Part shown: positions 26,878-38,817 of the stretch, in pieces
Layout of the letters: each line of letters opens with the position of its first letter
Numbering within the stretch: position 1 is the stretch's first letter
Assembly: GCF_000010525.1 (NCBI RefSeq)
Contig: NC_009937.1
Location: forward strand, 3,477,501 to 3,541,500
DNA: 64,000 nt
Reading direction: 5' to 3'
Source of the DNA: Azorhizobium caulinodans ORS 571
GTDB lineage: Bacteria; Pseudomonadota; Alphaproteobacteria; Rhizobiales; Xanthobacteraceae
Notes under the pieces: generated by a model
Seen by the model: only the letters and a program-made list of their open reading frames with translations
Databases searched by the model: none
What the model was told of the DNA's origin: nothing
Position numbers and translations under genes: made by a program

Positions 26878-27762
26878 TCAGCCGGCGGCGGCGTCCTCGT
26901 TGCGCTCGAAGATCAGCGTCGCGCCCATGGCGGCAGTGGGCGGCACCACGGCGATGCCCTCGATCTGCTCCACCAGCATCCGCCGGGCGGCGAGGCCTCG
27001 GCGCAGGTCGGCGGCGCCGGGCGTGTCGAAGCGCACGGCCGCGAGGCGCAGGCCCTCACCCTGCGGCGCGGCCACGCCATAGCGCTCGGTGAACAATTCG
27101 GGCGTCATGAGGTCGATGGCCCCACGCGGCGTCTGCGTCACGAACCAGCCGTCCACTGCCCGGCGCGGCGTGCAGCCGGAGAAGGTGTCGATGAAGGACA
27201 CGTGGTCGGCGGGACTGTCGGTCACCAGCACCACGCCCAGCACCTGCGTCACGCCATTGGCATGGCGCTGCATCTGCGGCGACCAGAAATTCTCCGGCTT
27301 TCGCTGGGTGCAGGTGAAGAAGGCGGTTTCGGACGCGATGGGATCACGGGCATAGGCGAGCGTGAAGCCCACCTCCACCTCGGAGCCGTCCGGACGTCGG
27401 GCCTGCCGGGAGAAATCGAACAGGTCGTAGCCGCCGATGCCGGCCGCATCGAAATCGGCCTTGTCGCCCACGGGATCGGTGCCTTCCAGCACCAGCATGG
27501 ACAGGCCCTCGCCGCTGCGGGCGAGCCGGGCCTTGTTGAAGGCGCCGAAGGAGAAGAAGGCGCCATCGTGCGGCGGGATCTTCTCCGGCTCGGCAACTTC
27601 CAGAATCTCGATGAAGAAGCCCGGTGTCTGGACGATGCGGTTGTGCGTGCCCCAGGGATGATGGTTGCGCGAGCCGACGGTGAAGCCCAGCAGGTCATAG
27701 ACCTCCCCGGCCGCATCAACGTCCCGCACCAGATGGACGACGTGATCGAGGCCGCGACGCAT
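26878..27762 (-). CDS. Glyoxalase-like (VOC superfamily, PF13468 type) protein
   Basis: This 294-residue cytoplasmic protein of the vicinal-oxygen-chelate fold begins RGLDHVVHLVRDVDAA, with a first-strand His typical of metal binding, and has repeats of the same fold in its C-terminal half (LGVVLVTDSPADHVSF). The family includes glyoxalase-like proteins with unknown substrates. The ATG at 27762 follows AAGGAG at seven bases; a TTG two codons earlier is less likely. It lies between pyrG and sugE on the same strand. I cannot name a reaction. Confidence 0.75.
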   Translation of the reverse strand: MRRGLDHVVHLVRDVDAAGEVYDLLGFTVGSRNHHPWGTHNRIVQTPGFFIEILEVAEPEKIPPHDGAFFSFGAFNKARLARSGEGLSMLVLEGTDPVGDKADFDAAGIGGYDLFDFSRQARRPDGSEVEVGFTLAYARDPIASETAFFTCTQRKPENFWSPQMQRHANGVTQVLGVVLVTDSPADHVSFIDTFSGCTPRRAVDGWFVTQTPRGAIDLMTPELFTERYGVAAPQGEGLRLAAVRFDTPGAADLRRGLAARRMLVEQIEGIAVVPPTAAMGATLIFERNEDAAAG

Positions 27763-27821
27763 GGGCAACTCCTTTACCTGATCGCACGCCGCCCGGCTTC
27801 ACGCCGGAGCGGCAGGCTCAC

Positions 27822-29528
<1,707 letters not shown>

Positions 29529-29559
29529 CTACACGCCGCGGCCTGCCGCGGCGCAGCGA

Positions 29560-29976
29560 TCACTGAGACTTCGGAACCTGCGGGCCGGTGGGCGCCGGAG
29601 CGTCCGCGGCCGGAGGCGTCGGGGCCGCGGGAGCGGAGGCTCCCGGAGCCGCGCCCTGCGGCCGGATCTGGTCGAGGATGGAGCCGCCGGTCGGCACGCT
29701 CGGACCGCTCTGGCCGCTGGACGGCCCGAGGATCGAGGTGGGCGCGCGGCCCCAGCCTGCGAGAATCGTCAGGCCCAGGCTGGTGATGAAGAACAACGCG
29801 GCGAGCACCGCGGTCGCACGGGTCAGCACGTTGGCCGTGCCGCGCGCCGTGAAGAAGCCGCCGCCACCGCCGCCGCCGCCGATTCCCAGGCCACCGCCTT
29901 CGGAACGCTGAATCAGCACCACGCCGATGAGCGCGAGCACCACCAACAGGTGAATGACGATCAGAACGGTCTGCAT
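29560..29976 (-). CDS. secG: Preprotein translocase subunit SecG
   Basis: This 138-residue inner-membrane protein has two helices: QTVLIVIHLLVVLALIGVVLIQ and VLAALFFITSLGLTILAG. Between them is the SecG signature EGGGLGIGGGGGGGGF. The C-terminal 60 residues form an Ala/Pro-rich tail, common in alphaproteobacterial SecG. It assists SecYE during protein export. I chose ATG 29976 (MQTVL) as the start because it opens the first helix; ATGs at 29985 and 29988 are nearer the GAGG and remain possible. Confidence 0.9.
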   Translation of the reverse strand: MQTVLIVIHLLVVLALIGVVLIQRSEGGGLGIGGGGGGGGFFTARGTANVLTRATAVLAALFFITSLGLTILAGWGRAPTSILGPSSGQSGPSVPTGGSILDQIRPQGAAPGASAPAAPTPPAADAPAPTGPQVPKSQ

Positions 29977-30183
29977 GAATTCCATCATCCTCGCGCCGGG
30001 CGGGGCCCGGAGCGCCATTTGGGCGGTTCCTACACGAACGCTTCGCGCATGGAAAGCCTTGCCGCCCTGCGTTGCACGGCGGGCTGCCGCGCGGCCATGG
30101 CAAAGCCCCGCCGCGCCTTCATATAGGCCGCCGGCGGCCGTCCGAAAGGAGCCCTGCCCCTGTGAACAGCCGCCGGCCCGTCC

Positions 30184-32325
30184 TCAATGCCCGAGCACCG
30201 CCAGAAGCAGCAGCGCCACGATGTTGGTGATCTTGATCATGGGATTCACGGCCGGCCCCGCCGTGTCCTTGTAGGGATCGCCCACGGTGTCGCCAGTGAC
30301 GGACGCCTTGTGCGCGTCAGACCCCTTGAGGTGGCGCACCCCGTCCTTGTCCACGAATCCGTCCTCGAAGGACTTCTTCGCATTGTCCCAGGCGCCGCCG
30401 CCGGAGGTCATGGAGATGGCGACGAACAGGCCGGTGACGATGACGCCGAGCAGCATCGCCCCCACCGCCGAGAAGGCCGCCGACTTGCCGGCCGCCCCGC
30501 CGCCCGCCACCAGATAGATGACGAAATAGCAGACGATGGGCGAGAGCACCGGCAACAGGGAGGGGATGATCATCTCCTTGATGGCGGCGCGGGTTAGCAT
30601 GTCCACGGCGCGGGAATAGTCCGGCTTGTCGGTGCCGGCCATGATTCCCGGCTTCTCGCGGAACTGCCGGCGCACCTCCTCCACGATGGCGCCTGCCGCT
30701 CTTCCGACCGCCGTCATGCCCATGGCGGCGAAGAGGAAGGGCAGCAGGCCGCCGAACAGCAGGCCGACGACCACATAGGGATTTTCCAGCGAGAAGTTGG
30801 GGGACACGCCGGCGAAATAGCTGCCCGGCCGGGCCTGCGAGATGAAATAGCGCAGGTCCGCATTGTAGGCGGCGAACAGCACCAGCGCGCCGAGGCCCGC
30901 CGAGCCGATGGCATAGCCCTTGGTGACGGCCTTCGTGGTGTTGCCCACCGCATCCAGCGCATCGGTGGAGTGGCGAACCTCCTTGGGCAGGCCGGCCATT
31001 TCGGCGATACCGCCGGCATTGTCCGTCACCGGGCCGAAGGCATCGAGCGCCACCACCATGCCCGCCAGCGCCAGCATGGTCGTTGCCGCCACCGCAATGC
31101 CGAACAGGCCGGCCAAGCCATAGGCGACGAGGATGCCGGCGATGATGACGAGCGTGGGCAGCGCCGTCGATTCGAGCGAGACGGCGAGGCCCTGGATGAT
31201 GTTGGTGCCGTGGCCGGTCACCGAGGCCTGCGCAATGGAGACCACCGGCCGATAGCCCGTGCCGGTGTAATATTCGGTGATGACGACGATGGCCCCGGTC
31301 ACCGCCAGTCCGACGATTCCCGAGAGGAAAAGCTGCGTGCCGGTGAGCGCGGTCCCCGCGATGGGGCCGAAGCCTGTCAGCAGCCCCGTCACCAGTGCCA
31401 GCGCGAAGACCGAGAGGCCGGCGCTCGCCGCAAAGCCCTTGTAGAGCGCCCCCATGATGGAGGAGGTCGGCCCGAGCTTAACGAAGAAGGTGCCGGCGAT
31501 GGAGGTGAGGATGCACACGCCGCCGATGGCCAGCGGATAGAGCACGAGATTGCCCAGAACGCCTGGGGCGCCGGAATAGAAGATGATGGCGAGCACCATG
31601 GTCGCCACCACCGTCACGGCATAGGTCTCGAACAGGTCCGCCGCCATGCCCGCGCAGTCGCCGACATTGTCGCCCACGTTGTCGGCGATGGTGGCGGGGT
31701 TGCGCGGGTCGTCCTCGGGAATGCCTGCCTCTACCTTGCCGACCAGATCGCCGCCCACGTCGGCGCCCTTGGTGAAGATGCCGCCGCCGAGGCGGGCGAA
31801 GATGGAGATGAGCGAGGCGCCGAAGCCCAGCGCCACGAGGGCATCCACCACAACGCGCTCGGTGAGGCCATAGCCCATGATGCGGGTGAGGAAGGTGAAG
31901 TAGACCGCGACCCCCAGCAGGGCGAGGCCGGCCACCAGAAGGCCGGTGACGGCGCCCGCCTTGAAAGCGAGGTCGAGCCCGCCGGCGAGCGATTTCGTCG
32001 CCGCCTGCGCCGTGCGCACATTGGCACGCACCGAGACATTCATGCCGATGAAGCCGGCAAGGCCGGAGAGAATGGCGCCGAGGGCAAAGCCGATGGCCAC
32101 GAGCCAACCGAGGAAGACGCCCACCGCCAGGAAGATGACGACGCCCACGATGCCGATGGTGGCGTACTGCCGGCGCAGGTAGGCCTGCGCGCCTTCGGCG
32201 ATCGCGGCGGCGATCTCCTGCATGCGTGGCGAGCCGGGATCGGCGGCCATGACCGCCCGCCCGGCCCAGATTCCGTAGCCCACGGCGAACAGTCCGCAGG
32301 CAATGATCAGCACGAGTGCCAACAT
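30184..32325 (-). CDS. hppA: Membrane-bound proton-pumping pyrophosphatase, K+-independent type
   Basis: This 713-residue integral membrane enzyme with about 16 helices couples pyrophosphate hydrolysis to proton translocation. The substrate region [21 protein letters not shown] and the acidic [16 protein letters not shown] are present, as is the C-terminal catalytic [19 protein letters not shown]. The motif GNTTKA carries Lys at the position that separates K+-independent (Lys) from K+-dependent (Ala) enzymes, so this one should not need potassium. The ATG at 32325 follows GGGAGGG. Such pumps recycle biosynthetic pyrophosphate under low energy. Confidence 0.95.
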   Translation of the reverse strand: MLALVLIIACGLFAVGYGIWAGRAVMAADPGSPRMQEIAAAIAEGAQAYLRRQYATIGIVGVVIFLAVGVFLGWLVAIGFALGAILSGLAGFIGMNVSVRANVRTAQAATKSLAGGLDLAFKAGAVTGLLVAGLALLGVAVYFTFLTRIMGYGLTERVVVDALVALGFGASLISIFARLGGGIFTKGADVGGDLVGKVEAGIPEDDPRNPATIADNVGDNVGDCAGMAADLFETYAVTVVATMVLAIIFYSGAPGVLGNLVLYPLAIGGVCILTSIAGTFFVKLGPTSSIMGALYKGFAASAGLSVFALALVTGLLTGFGPIAGTALTGTQLFLSGIVGLAVTGAIVVITEYYTGTGYRPVVSIAQASVTGHGTNIIQGLAVSLESTALPTLVIIAGILVAYGLAGLFGIAVAATTMLALAGMVVALDAFGPVTDNAGGIAEMAGLPKEVRHSTDALDAVGNTTKAVTKGYAIGSAGLGALVLFAAYNADLRYFISQARPGSYFAGVSPNFSLENPYVVVGLLFGGLLPFLFAAMGMTAVGRAAGAIVEEVRRQFREKPGIMAGTDKPDYSRAVDMLTRAAIKEMIIPSLLPVLSPIVCYFVIYLVAGGGAAGKSAAFSAVGAMLLGVIVTGLFVAISMTSGGGAWDNAKKSFEDGFVDKDGVRHLKGSDAHKASVTGDTVGDPYKDTAGPAVNPMIKITNIVALLLLAVLGH

Positions 32326-32432
32326 ATGACCAGCCCTCCCGTTTTCGTCCCGTATGCCTTTGTTTTTATGGGACGGGAGTGTGAGGGCCGGACGACAGGG
32401 GCGCAACCAAGTAATGCGACAGCAGAACTGCA

Positions 32433-33617
32433 CTATTCCTTGGAGAGGAAGTGCCCGATGCGCGCCACCGCCGCCCGCATGTCTTCCGCCGACCCGGCAT
32501 AGGAGAAGCGCAGGAACTGCTTGCCACGGAAGGGATCGAAGTCCACGCCCGGGGTCGCCGCAACGTGCGCCGCGTCGAGAAGCCGCGTCGCGAAGGCGTG
32601 CGAGTCGCCCGTGAAACGGGACACATCCGCATAAAGATAAAAGGCGCCGTCGGCCGGCAGGAAATGCTCGAGCCCGATCTTGGGAAGACCTTCGGTCAGG
32701 ATGCGGCGGTTTTCCTCATAGCCATGCTTCACCGCATCCATCTCCTCCCGCCCGTCGAAGGCGGCCTCTGCGGCGATCTGCGACAGGGTGGGCACGGAGA
32801 TGGAGAAGTTCTGCTGCAGGCGCTCCATGGTGCGCGACATGCCCTCGGGCACCACCATCCAGCCGACGCGCCAGCCGGTCATGCAGAAGTATTTGGAGAA
32901 GGAATTGATGACCACGGCATCGGGGGCCACCTCGGCCGCCGTCACCGCCGGGAAGGCATAATCGAGGCCGTGGTAGATCTCATCCGACACGAAACGCAGG
33001 CCGAGTTCCTTGGCCGCCGCATAAAGGGCGGTGAGCGCCGTGCGGTCCATCATGGTGCCGGTGGGATTGGCGGGGCTCGCCACCAGCACGCCTTTCAGCG
33101 GCTTTTCCGCATGGGCGGCGCGCAGCGTCTCGGGGGTCAGGGCGAATCGGTCTTCCGCCTTGGTCTCGATCAGCACCGGCTCGCAGCCGAGCGCCGAGAG
33201 CACATGGCGATAGGGCGGATAGCCGGGGGCGGCGATGGCCACCCGGTCGCCGGCCTCGAACAGGGCCAGGAAGGCGAGGATGAAGCCGCCGGACGAGCCG
33301 TTGGTCACCACCACCCGCTCGGGATCGAGGTCGAACCCGTGCTGCTCCTTGTAGTGCTTCGCGATGCGGGCGCGCAGGGAGGGAATGCCCAGCGCCGCCG
33401 TATAGCCCACCTGCCCGCGCTCCAGCGCGGCGGCCGCCGCCTTGCGGGCGGTGCGCGGCGCGGGCGCGGCGGGCTGGCCCACCTCCATGTGGATCACCTT
33501 CGCCCCCTCGGCTTCCAGGCGGGCCGCGTGCTCCATCACGTCCATCACGATGAAGGGCGCGACCTCCGAACGACGGGAGGCGGGAACGAGCGCGGGAGGA
33601 AGCACGAGGGAGGACAT
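32433..33617 (-). CDS. Class I/II pyridoxal-phosphate aminotransferase
   Basis: This 394-residue aminotransferase of the aspartate-aminotransferase fold has the PLP Lys in [16 protein letters not shown] near residue 240, preceded by the cofactor-binding SPANPTGT and SDEIYHGL. The C-terminal Arg in FLRFSYAGS contacts the substrate carboxylate. Its substrate, possibly aspartate, alanine or an aromatic amino acid, cannot be decided. ATG 33617 is preferred to the GTG immediately before it. It lies 107 bases upstream of hppA on the same strand and may be transcribed with it. Confidence 0.9.
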   Translation of the reverse strand: MSSLVLPPALVPASRRSEVAPFIVMDVMEHAARLEAEGAKVIHMEVGQPAAPAPRTARKAAAAALERGQVGYTAALGIPSLRARIAKHYKEQHGFDLDPERVVVTNGSSGGFILAFLALFEAGDRVAIAAPGYPPYRHVLSALGCEPVLIETKAEDRFALTPETLRAAHAEKPLKGVLVASPANPTGTMMDRTALTALYAAAKELGLRFVSDEIYHGLDYAFPAVTAAEVAPDAVVINSFSKYFCMTGWRVGWMVVPEGMSRTMERLQQNFSISVPTLSQIAAEAAFDGREEMDAVKHGYEENRRILTEGLPKIGLEHFLPADGAFYLYADVSRFTGDSHAFATRLLDAAHVAATPGVDFDPFRGKQFLRFSYAGSAEDMRAAVARIGHFLSKE

Positions 33618-33856
33618 CACATTCGCTTTCGTGATCGGGAAACGGGCACGGAAGACGCAGCGTCAGCCAAGCCGCCGTCTTGCCGCCGCATTCGCCCCGA
33701 GGGTAGACGCTAGGACAACCGGAGCGGCAAGCCGTTCCGGCGGAACCGGTGGGGCGTGGTAACGCGCCGCCGCACTGTCGCCAAGGGGCGGGCGCAACCC
33801 GCCGCATGGTTCAGGAAGACGACCGAGCACCATTCGTGGGGGATCGACTGCTCGTG

Positions 33857-35284
33857 ATGTTCGCCAGCCGCGCCGTTTGCCCAACCCGCGTCCTGCGCCG
33901 CGCATCCAGCGTGGCGCTCAGCCTCATCGCCAGTTGCCATCTGGCGCTTGCCCCGGCGCAGGCGCAGGAGAAGTCCGGTCGCGGCCTGCCGACCATCCGC
34001 GACACCGAGATCGAGAACCTGCTGCGCGACTACACCCGCCCCATCCTGCGCGCCGCCAAGCTGGCGCAGCAGAACATCGAGGTGGTGCTGGTCAACGACC
34101 GCAGCTTCAACGCCTTCGTGGCGGACGGCCGGCGCATCTTCATCAACACCGGCGCGCTCGTCGATTCGACGACGCCCAACCAGATCATCGGCGTGCTCGC
34201 CCATGAGACCGGCCATATCGCCGGCGGCCACCTCGCCCGGCGCCGCGAGCAGCTCGCGGGCGCGCAGACCATGGCCATCGTCGCCATGATGCTGGCGGCG
34301 GGCGGAGTCGCGGCGGGCGCGGCAAGCGGGGCCAATGGCGGCAACATGGGCAATGCGGCGGCGGGCGCTGTCATGGCGCCGCAGGAGATGATCCGCCGTT
34401 CGCTCCTCGCCTATCAGCGCGAGGAAGAGCAGGCCGCCGACCGGTCGGCAGTCACCTATCTCAACGCCACCCAGCAGTCGGCCAAGGGCATGCTGGAGAC
34501 GTTCGAGCGCTTCCAGAACGACCAGTTGTTCCTGACCCAGCGCACCGATCCCTACCTGCTGAGCCACCCCATGGCCCGCGAGCGCATCGCGGCGCTGGAG
34601 GTGCTCGCCAAGGCCAGCCCCTATTTCAACGCCAAGGACCCGCCTGCCCTCCAGCACCGGCACGACATGATGCGGGCAAAGCTCATCGGCTTCCAGGAGC
34701 GGCCGGACGTGGTGGCGCGGCGCTATCCGCCCACCGACCAGTCCCTGCCCGCCCAATATGCCCGCGCCATCTCCGCCTATCGCTTCGCCAGCATGTCCGG
34801 GGCGGTGGCGCAGATCGACGCTCTCATCGCCAAGGAGCCGGGCAATCCCTATTTCCAGGAACTGAAGGGGCAGGCGCTGCTGGAGAGCGGCCGGGCGAGC
34901 GAGGCGGTGCCGCCGCTGCGCAAGGCGGTGGCCATGACCGACGGCGCACCGCTGATCCGCGCCATGCTCGGGCAGGCGCTGGTGGAGACCGGCAATGCGG
35001 GCATGATGGACGAGGCCATCCGCGAGCTGACCTTCTCAACCCAGCGCGATCCGGACAATGCCTCGGGCTGGCGCGCCCTTGCCAAGGCCTACGGTTTCAA
35101 GAACAACAGGCCGCAGGCGGATCTCGCCTCGGCGCAGGCGGCGCTCGCCACCGGCGACGTCCGCACCGCGCGGGAACTCGCCGCCCGCGCGCGCCAGACC
35201 TTTCCCCCCAATTCGCCCGGCTGGCTGAAGGCGGACGACATCGTCAACATCAAGCCGCCGCAATCCAGCGACAATCGCCAGTAG
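33857..35284 (+). CDS. Periplasmic M48-family metalloprotease with TPR tail (BepA-like)
   Basis: This 475-residue exported protease has a signal peptide at residues 1-36 (basic start, ALSLIASCHLALAPAQA). The zinc motif HETGH is near residue 116 with a downstream Glu ligand in the EEEQAADRSA segment. Residues 290-475 form tetratricopeptide-like helices (PGNPYFQELKGQALLESGRASEAVPPL). This is the BepA/YfgC layout: BepA degrades misfolded LptD and BamA and helps outer-membrane assembly. The ATG at 33857 fits the signal peptide; an earlier ATG at 33806 would bury it. A DsbA-like gene follows after 28 bases. Confidence 0.88.
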   Translation: MFASRAVCPTRVLRRASSVALSLIASCHLALAPAQAQEKSGRGLPTIRDTEIENLLRDYTRPILRAAKLAQQNIEVVLVNDRSFNAFVADGRRIFINTGALVDSTTPNQIIGVLAHETGHIAGGHLARRREQLAGAQTMAIVAMMLAAGGVAAGAASGANGGNMGNAAAGAVMAPQEMIRRSLLAYQREEEQAADRSAVTYLNATQQSAKGMLETFERFQNDQLFLTQRTDPYLLSHPMARERIAALEVLAKASPYFNAKDPPALQHRHDMMRAKLIGFQERPDVVARRYPPTDQSLPAQYARAISAYRFASMSGAVAQIDALIAKEPGNPYFQELKGQALLESGRASEAVPPLRKAVAMTDGAPLIRAMLGQALVETGNAGMMDEAIRELTFSTQRDPDNASGWRALAKAYGFKNNRPQADLASAQAALATGDVRTARELAARARQTFPPNSPGWLKADDIVNIKPPQSSDNRQ

Positions 35285-35312
35285 AATTGCCCTTCCGAAC
35301 ATGGAGAGACCG

Positions 35313-36077
35313 ATGCTGTCCCGAACCGGCCTGCGTGCCGCCCTCGCCGCTGTGGCCGCCCTCGGGCTGACGGCAACCACCGTCCTCCCGGCCGCCGCCT
35401 TCACCGATCAGGAGAAGGCCGAGCTTGGCCCGCTGATCCGCGACTACCTGCTGAAGAACCCGGAAGTGCTCCAGGAAGCGATCGCCGTGCTGGAGAAGCG
35501 CCAGGGCGAGGCGGAGGCGCAGGCCCGGGCCAAGACCCTCGCCAGCATCAAGCCCAAGGTCTTCGACAGCCCGCGCGGCGTGGTGATCGGCAATCCGAAG
35601 GGCAACGTCACGCTGGTGGAGTTCTTCGATTACAACTGCGGTTACTGCAAGCACACGCTGTCCGACATCAATGCGCTGGTGAAGAACAATCCGAACCTGC
35701 GCGTGGTGCTGCGCGAGTTCCCGGTGCTCGGCCCGGGCTCGGTGGAAGCCGCGCAGGTGGCGGTGGCCGTCCGCATGGTCGCGCCCGACAAGTACAAGGC
35801 CTTCCACGACGCCCTGCTCAGCGGCCGTGGGCAGGCGGACCGCGCCCGCGCGCTGGCGGCAGCCAAGGAGGTGGGCATCGACGTCGCCCAGCTCCAGAAG
35901 CAGGCGACCTCGCCGGAGCTCAACGCCACTCTCGACGAGAGCATGGAGATCGCCCAGGCGCTCGGCCTCAACGGCACGCCGAGCTTCGTCATCGGCGACG
36001 AGGTGATCGTGGGCGCCGTCGGCCTCGAGAAGCTTCAGGAAGCGGTCACCAAGAACGGCAAGACCGCCGCCAACTGA
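35313..36077 (+). CDS. DsbA-family periplasmic thiol oxidoreductase (Com1-like)
   Basis: This 254-residue protein has a signal peptide (1-29, LAAVAALGLTATTVLPAAA) and a thioredoxin fold with an inserted helical domain. The active site is CGYC at C109-C112 in FFDYNCGYCKHT, and the cis-Pro loop is NGTPSFVIG. This matches the Com1/BdbD group, which forms disulfides in exported proteins. It is 28 bases after the M48 protease and has GGAGAG before ATG 35313. The two genes plausibly act together in envelope protein quality control. Confidence 0.9.
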   Translation: MLSRTGLRAALAAVAALGLTATTVLPAAAFTDQEKAELGPLIRDYLLKNPEVLQEAIAVLEKRQGEAEAQARAKTLASIKPKVFDSPRGVVIGNPKGNVTLVEFFDYNCGYCKHTLSDINALVKNNPNLRVVLREFPVLGPGSVEAAQVAVAVRMVAPDKYKAFHDALLSGRGQADRARALAAAKEVGIDVAQLQKQATSPELNATLDESMEIAQALGLNGTPSFVIGDEVIVGAVGLEKLQEAVTKNGKTAAN

Positions 36078-36084
36078 TCCCTGA

Positions 36085-36124
36085 CGGGGGACTGCCCGGC
36101 CATATCTGGGCCGGCAGTCCCCCG
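36085..36124 (+). terminator. Strong hairpin after the DsbA-like gene
   Basis: CGGGGGACTGCC(C)GGCC (36085-36101) pairs with GGCCGGCAGTCCCCCG (36109-36124), with a single bulge and a 7-base loop. No T-tract follows, so it may act as an attenuator or mRNA 3'-end stabiliser rather than a classic terminator. Confidence 0.65.
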
Positions 36125-36248
36125 CCTGCGGCATTGCCGCCATGTGACGGTCTGGTGAATGGGGTGAGATGGCGTCTTTCCTTGCGACGCAACGCCCCCT
36201 ATAACCGCGCGGGCCCGGACGCTGCCGGGTCGCAGCTGAACCGTCAGG

Positions 36249-36692
36249 ATGTCCGACACCATCCACGTCCTCAACGGACCCAATCTGAACCTCCTCGGCA
36301 CCCGCGAGCCCGGCATCTACGGTGCCGCGACGCTGGCCGACGTTGAGGCGCTCTGCCGCACGACCGCGGCCCAGCACGGGCTCGAGCTCGTCTTCCGCCA
36401 GAGCAATCACGAAGGCGATCTGGTGGACTGGATCCAGGCTGCGGCAGGCTCCGTCGGCGTGGTCCTGAATGCCGGCGCCTATACCCACACCTCCGTCGCG
36501 TTGCGCGATGCCATTGCCGGCACCGGCGTTCCCGCCGTCGAGGTGCATCTGTCGAACGTGTTCGCCCGCGAACCCTTCCGTCACCATTCCTATCTCTCGC
36601 CGGTGGTGCGGGGCGTGATCTGCGGCTTCGGGCCCCAGAGCTACGTCCTCGGCATCACGGCGCTCGCCACAACCCGGCCGGCGCGCCCCTGA
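36249..36692 (+). CDS. aroQ: 3-dehydroquinate dehydratase, type II
   Basis: This 147-residue enzyme removes water from 3-dehydroquinate in the shikimate pathway. The type II signature is clear: [19 protein letters not shown] with the catalytic Arg and Tyr, [30 protein letters not shown], and [17 protein letters not shown] with the catalytic His. The family length is about 145-150. It lies 30 bases upstream of accB. This aroQ-accB-accC order is widespread in proteobacteria, so it is not unusual. Confidence 0.97.
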   Translation: MSDTIHVLNGPNLNLLGTREPGIYGAATLADVEALCRTTAAQHGLELVFRQSNHEGDLVDWIQAAAGSVGVVLNAGAYTHTSVALRDAIAGTGVPAVEVHLSNVFAREPFRHHSYLSPVVRGVICGFGPQSYVLGITALATTRPARP

Positions 36693-36722
36693 GCGCGGCC
36701 CTCACCCTTCAGGAGCTCATGC

Positions 36723-37229
36723 GTGGCTGAACCCGCGTACGTGCAGGATGAAATGAAAAACTCCAAGACCCCCATCGATACCGACGTCATCCGCGAGATC
36801 GCGAACCTCCTGTCCGGCAGCGACCTGACGGAGATCGAAGTCGAGGCCGACAATCTGCGCATCCGCGTCGCGCGCACGCCGGCCCCGGTGACGGTGGCAG
36901 CCGCCGCGCCGGTCGCAGTGGCCCCCGCCGCCGCGCCCTTGGCCACGGTCGCCGCCGTCGCCCTCGAGCCGACGAGCGCCGACTTCTCCAAGCATCCGGG
37001 CGTCGTAACGTCTCCCATGGTCGGCACCGCCTACCGCTCGCCCGAGCCCGGCGCGCCGTCCTTCGTCGAAGTCGGCACGCAGGTGCGGGAAGGCCAGACG
37101 CTGCTGATCGTCGAGGCCATGAAGACCATGAACGCCATTCCCGCCCCGCGCGCCGGCACGGTCACGCGCATCCTGGTGGAGAACGGCCGCCCGGTGGAAT
37201 ACGGCGAGCCCCTGCTCGTCATCGAGTGA
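36723..37229 (+). CDS. accB: Acetyl-CoA carboxylase biotin carboxyl carrier protein
   Basis: This 168-residue protein carries biotin for fatty-acid synthesis. The N-terminal helical region (1-50) precedes an Ala/Pro/Val-rich linker (53-85) and a C-terminal biotinyl domain. The biotin Lys is K134 in EAMKTMN, and the domain ends [10 protein letters not shown] take GTG 36723, which has AGGAG upstream; an ATG ten codons later is an alternative. The gene is followed after 170 bases by accC. Confidence 0.95.
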   Translation: MAEPAYVQDEMKNSKTPIDTDVIREIANLLSGSDLTEIEVEADNLRIRVARTPAPVTVAAAAPVAVAPAAAPLATVAAVALEPTSADFSKHPGVVTSPMVGTAYRSPEPGAPSFVEVGTQVREGQTLLIVEAMKTMNAIPAPRAGTVTRILVENGRPVEYGEPLLVIE

Positions 37230-37399
37230 GGCCGGACGGCCTCGATCGGCGCCGGCGGCCCCGCCCCGGCGACACAGGACTGGAAGCGGCACGTCCCCGG
37301 CCCCGCCGGGACGCGCCTTCCCTTAAAGGACCCGCGCACCCGGACCCGTCCCGCGGCGACCCCGCCCGGCGGAGCGGCTGCCAAGCAGGCTGAAGCCCG

Positions 37400-38746
37400 A
37401 TGTTCGAGAAAATCCTGATTGCCAACCGCGGCGAGATTGCCCTGCGCATCCTGCGCGCGTGTAAGGAGCTGGGCATCGCCACCGTCGCCGTGCACTCCAC
37501 CGCCGATGCGGATGCCATGCACGTGCGCCTTGCCGACGAGAGCGTGTGCATCGGCCCGCCGCAGGCCCGCGAGAGCTACCTCAACATTCCCTCGCTGCTC
37601 GCCGCCTGCGAGATCACCGGCGCGGACGCAGTTCACCCCGGCTACGGCTTCCTCGCCGAGAACGCCCGCTTCGCCGAGATCCTGGCGGACCACAAGGTCC
37701 ACTTCATCGGTCCGAAGCCCGAGCATATCCGCATCATGGGCGACAAGATCGAGGCCAAGAAGACCGCGCAGAAGCTCGGCATCCCGGTGGTGCCCGGCTC
37801 CGACGGCGGCATCAATTCGGATGAGGAGGCCCATCGGGTCGCGGCCGAGATCGGCTTCCCGGTGCTGGTGAAGGCCGCCGCGGGTGGCGGCGGGCGCGGC
37901 ATGAAGGTGGCGATGACCGCCGACGACCTGAGCCAGGCCCTCTCCACCGCCCGCACCGAGGCCAAGGCGGCCTTCGGCGATGACGCGGTCTATCTGGAGA
38001 AATATCTCGTCACCCCGCGCCACATCGAGATTCAGGTGCTGGGCGACGGCAAGGGCAATGCGGTGCACCTCGGCGAGCGCGACTGCTCGCTCCAGCGCCG
38101 TCACCAAAAGGTGTGGGAGGAAGCCCCCTCCCCGGCGCTCGAAGCCGCCCAGCGCCAGGAGATCGGCGAGACGGTGGCGAAAGCCATGCGCGAGCTGAAG
38201 TATCTCGGCGTCGGCACGGTCGAGTTCCTGTACGAGAACGGCCGCTTCTATTTCATCGAGATGAACACCCGCATCCAGGTGGAGCATCCGGTGACGGAAG
38301 AGATCACCGGAATCGATCTCATCAACGAGCAGATCCGCGTCGCCGCCGGCCTGCCGATGACGCTCACGCAGGACGACGTCAAGATCACCGGCCACGCCAT
38401 CGAGTGCCGCATCAATGCCGAGCACCCGACGACCTTCCGGCCCTCGCCCGGCAAGATCACCCACTATCACGTGCCCGGCGGCCTCGGCATCCGCGTGGAT
38501 AGCAATGCCTATCAGGGCTATTCGATCCCGCCCCACTACGATTCGCTGGTGGGCAAGCTGATCGTGCACGGCTCCAACCGCGAGGAATGCCTGCGCCGCC
38601 TGCGCCGGGCGCTCGACGAGTTCGTGGTGGACGGCATCGAGACGACCCTGCCCCTGTTCCGCACGCTGGTGCGCACCAAGGACATTCAGGACGGCCAGTA
38701 TGACATCCACTGGCTGGAGCACTTCCTGGCCAAGGGTGAAGGCTGA
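37400..38746 (+). CDS. accC: Acetyl-CoA carboxylase biotin carboxylase subunit
   Basis: This 448-residue ATP-grasp enzyme carboxylates biotin on AccB using bicarbonate and ATP. It begins [17 protein letters not shown], with the ATP-binding Gly-rich loop [11 protein letters not shown] and the catalytic series [26 protein letters not shown], plus EHPTTF(R)PSPG. It is the usual length. A 170-base gap after accB contains no recognised promoter. The gene ends in a strong terminator, closing the aroQ-accB-accC group. Confidence 0.98.
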   Translation: MFEKILIANRGEIALRILRACKELGIATVAVHSTADADAMHVRLADESVCIGPPQARESYLNIPSLLAACEITGADAVHPGYGFLAENARFAEILADHKVHFIGPKPEHIRIMGDKIEAKKTAQKLGIPVVPGSDGGINSDEEAHRVAAEIGFPVLVKAAAGGGGRGMKVAMTADDLSQALSTARTEAKAAFGDDAVYLEKYLVTPRHIEIQVLGDGKGNAVHLGERDCSLQRRHQKVWEEAPSPALEAAQRQEIGETVAKAMRELKYLGVGTVEFLYENGRFYFIEMNTRIQVEHPVTEEITGIDLINEQIRVAAGLPMTLTQDDVKITGHAIECRINAEHPTTFRPSPGKITHYHVPGGLGIRVDSNAYQGYSIPPHYDSLVGKLIVHGSNREECLRRLRRALDEFVVDGIETTLPLFRTLVRTKDIQDGQYDIHWLEHFLAKGEG

Positions 38747-38768
38747 ACTTCACCGATCCTGAAACAAG

Positions 38769-38800
38769 AACGGCGGGCCTCGGGCCCGCCGTTTGCGTTT
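38769..38800 (+). terminator. Rho-independent terminator of accC
   Basis: AACGGCGGGC (38769-38778) pairs with GCCCGCCGTT (38784-38793) around a 5-base loop, followed by TGCGTTT. It lies 23 bases after the accC stop and before the converging ABC ATPase gene. Confidence 0.85.
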
Positions 38801-38817
38801 CCAGGCGCCGGAACGCG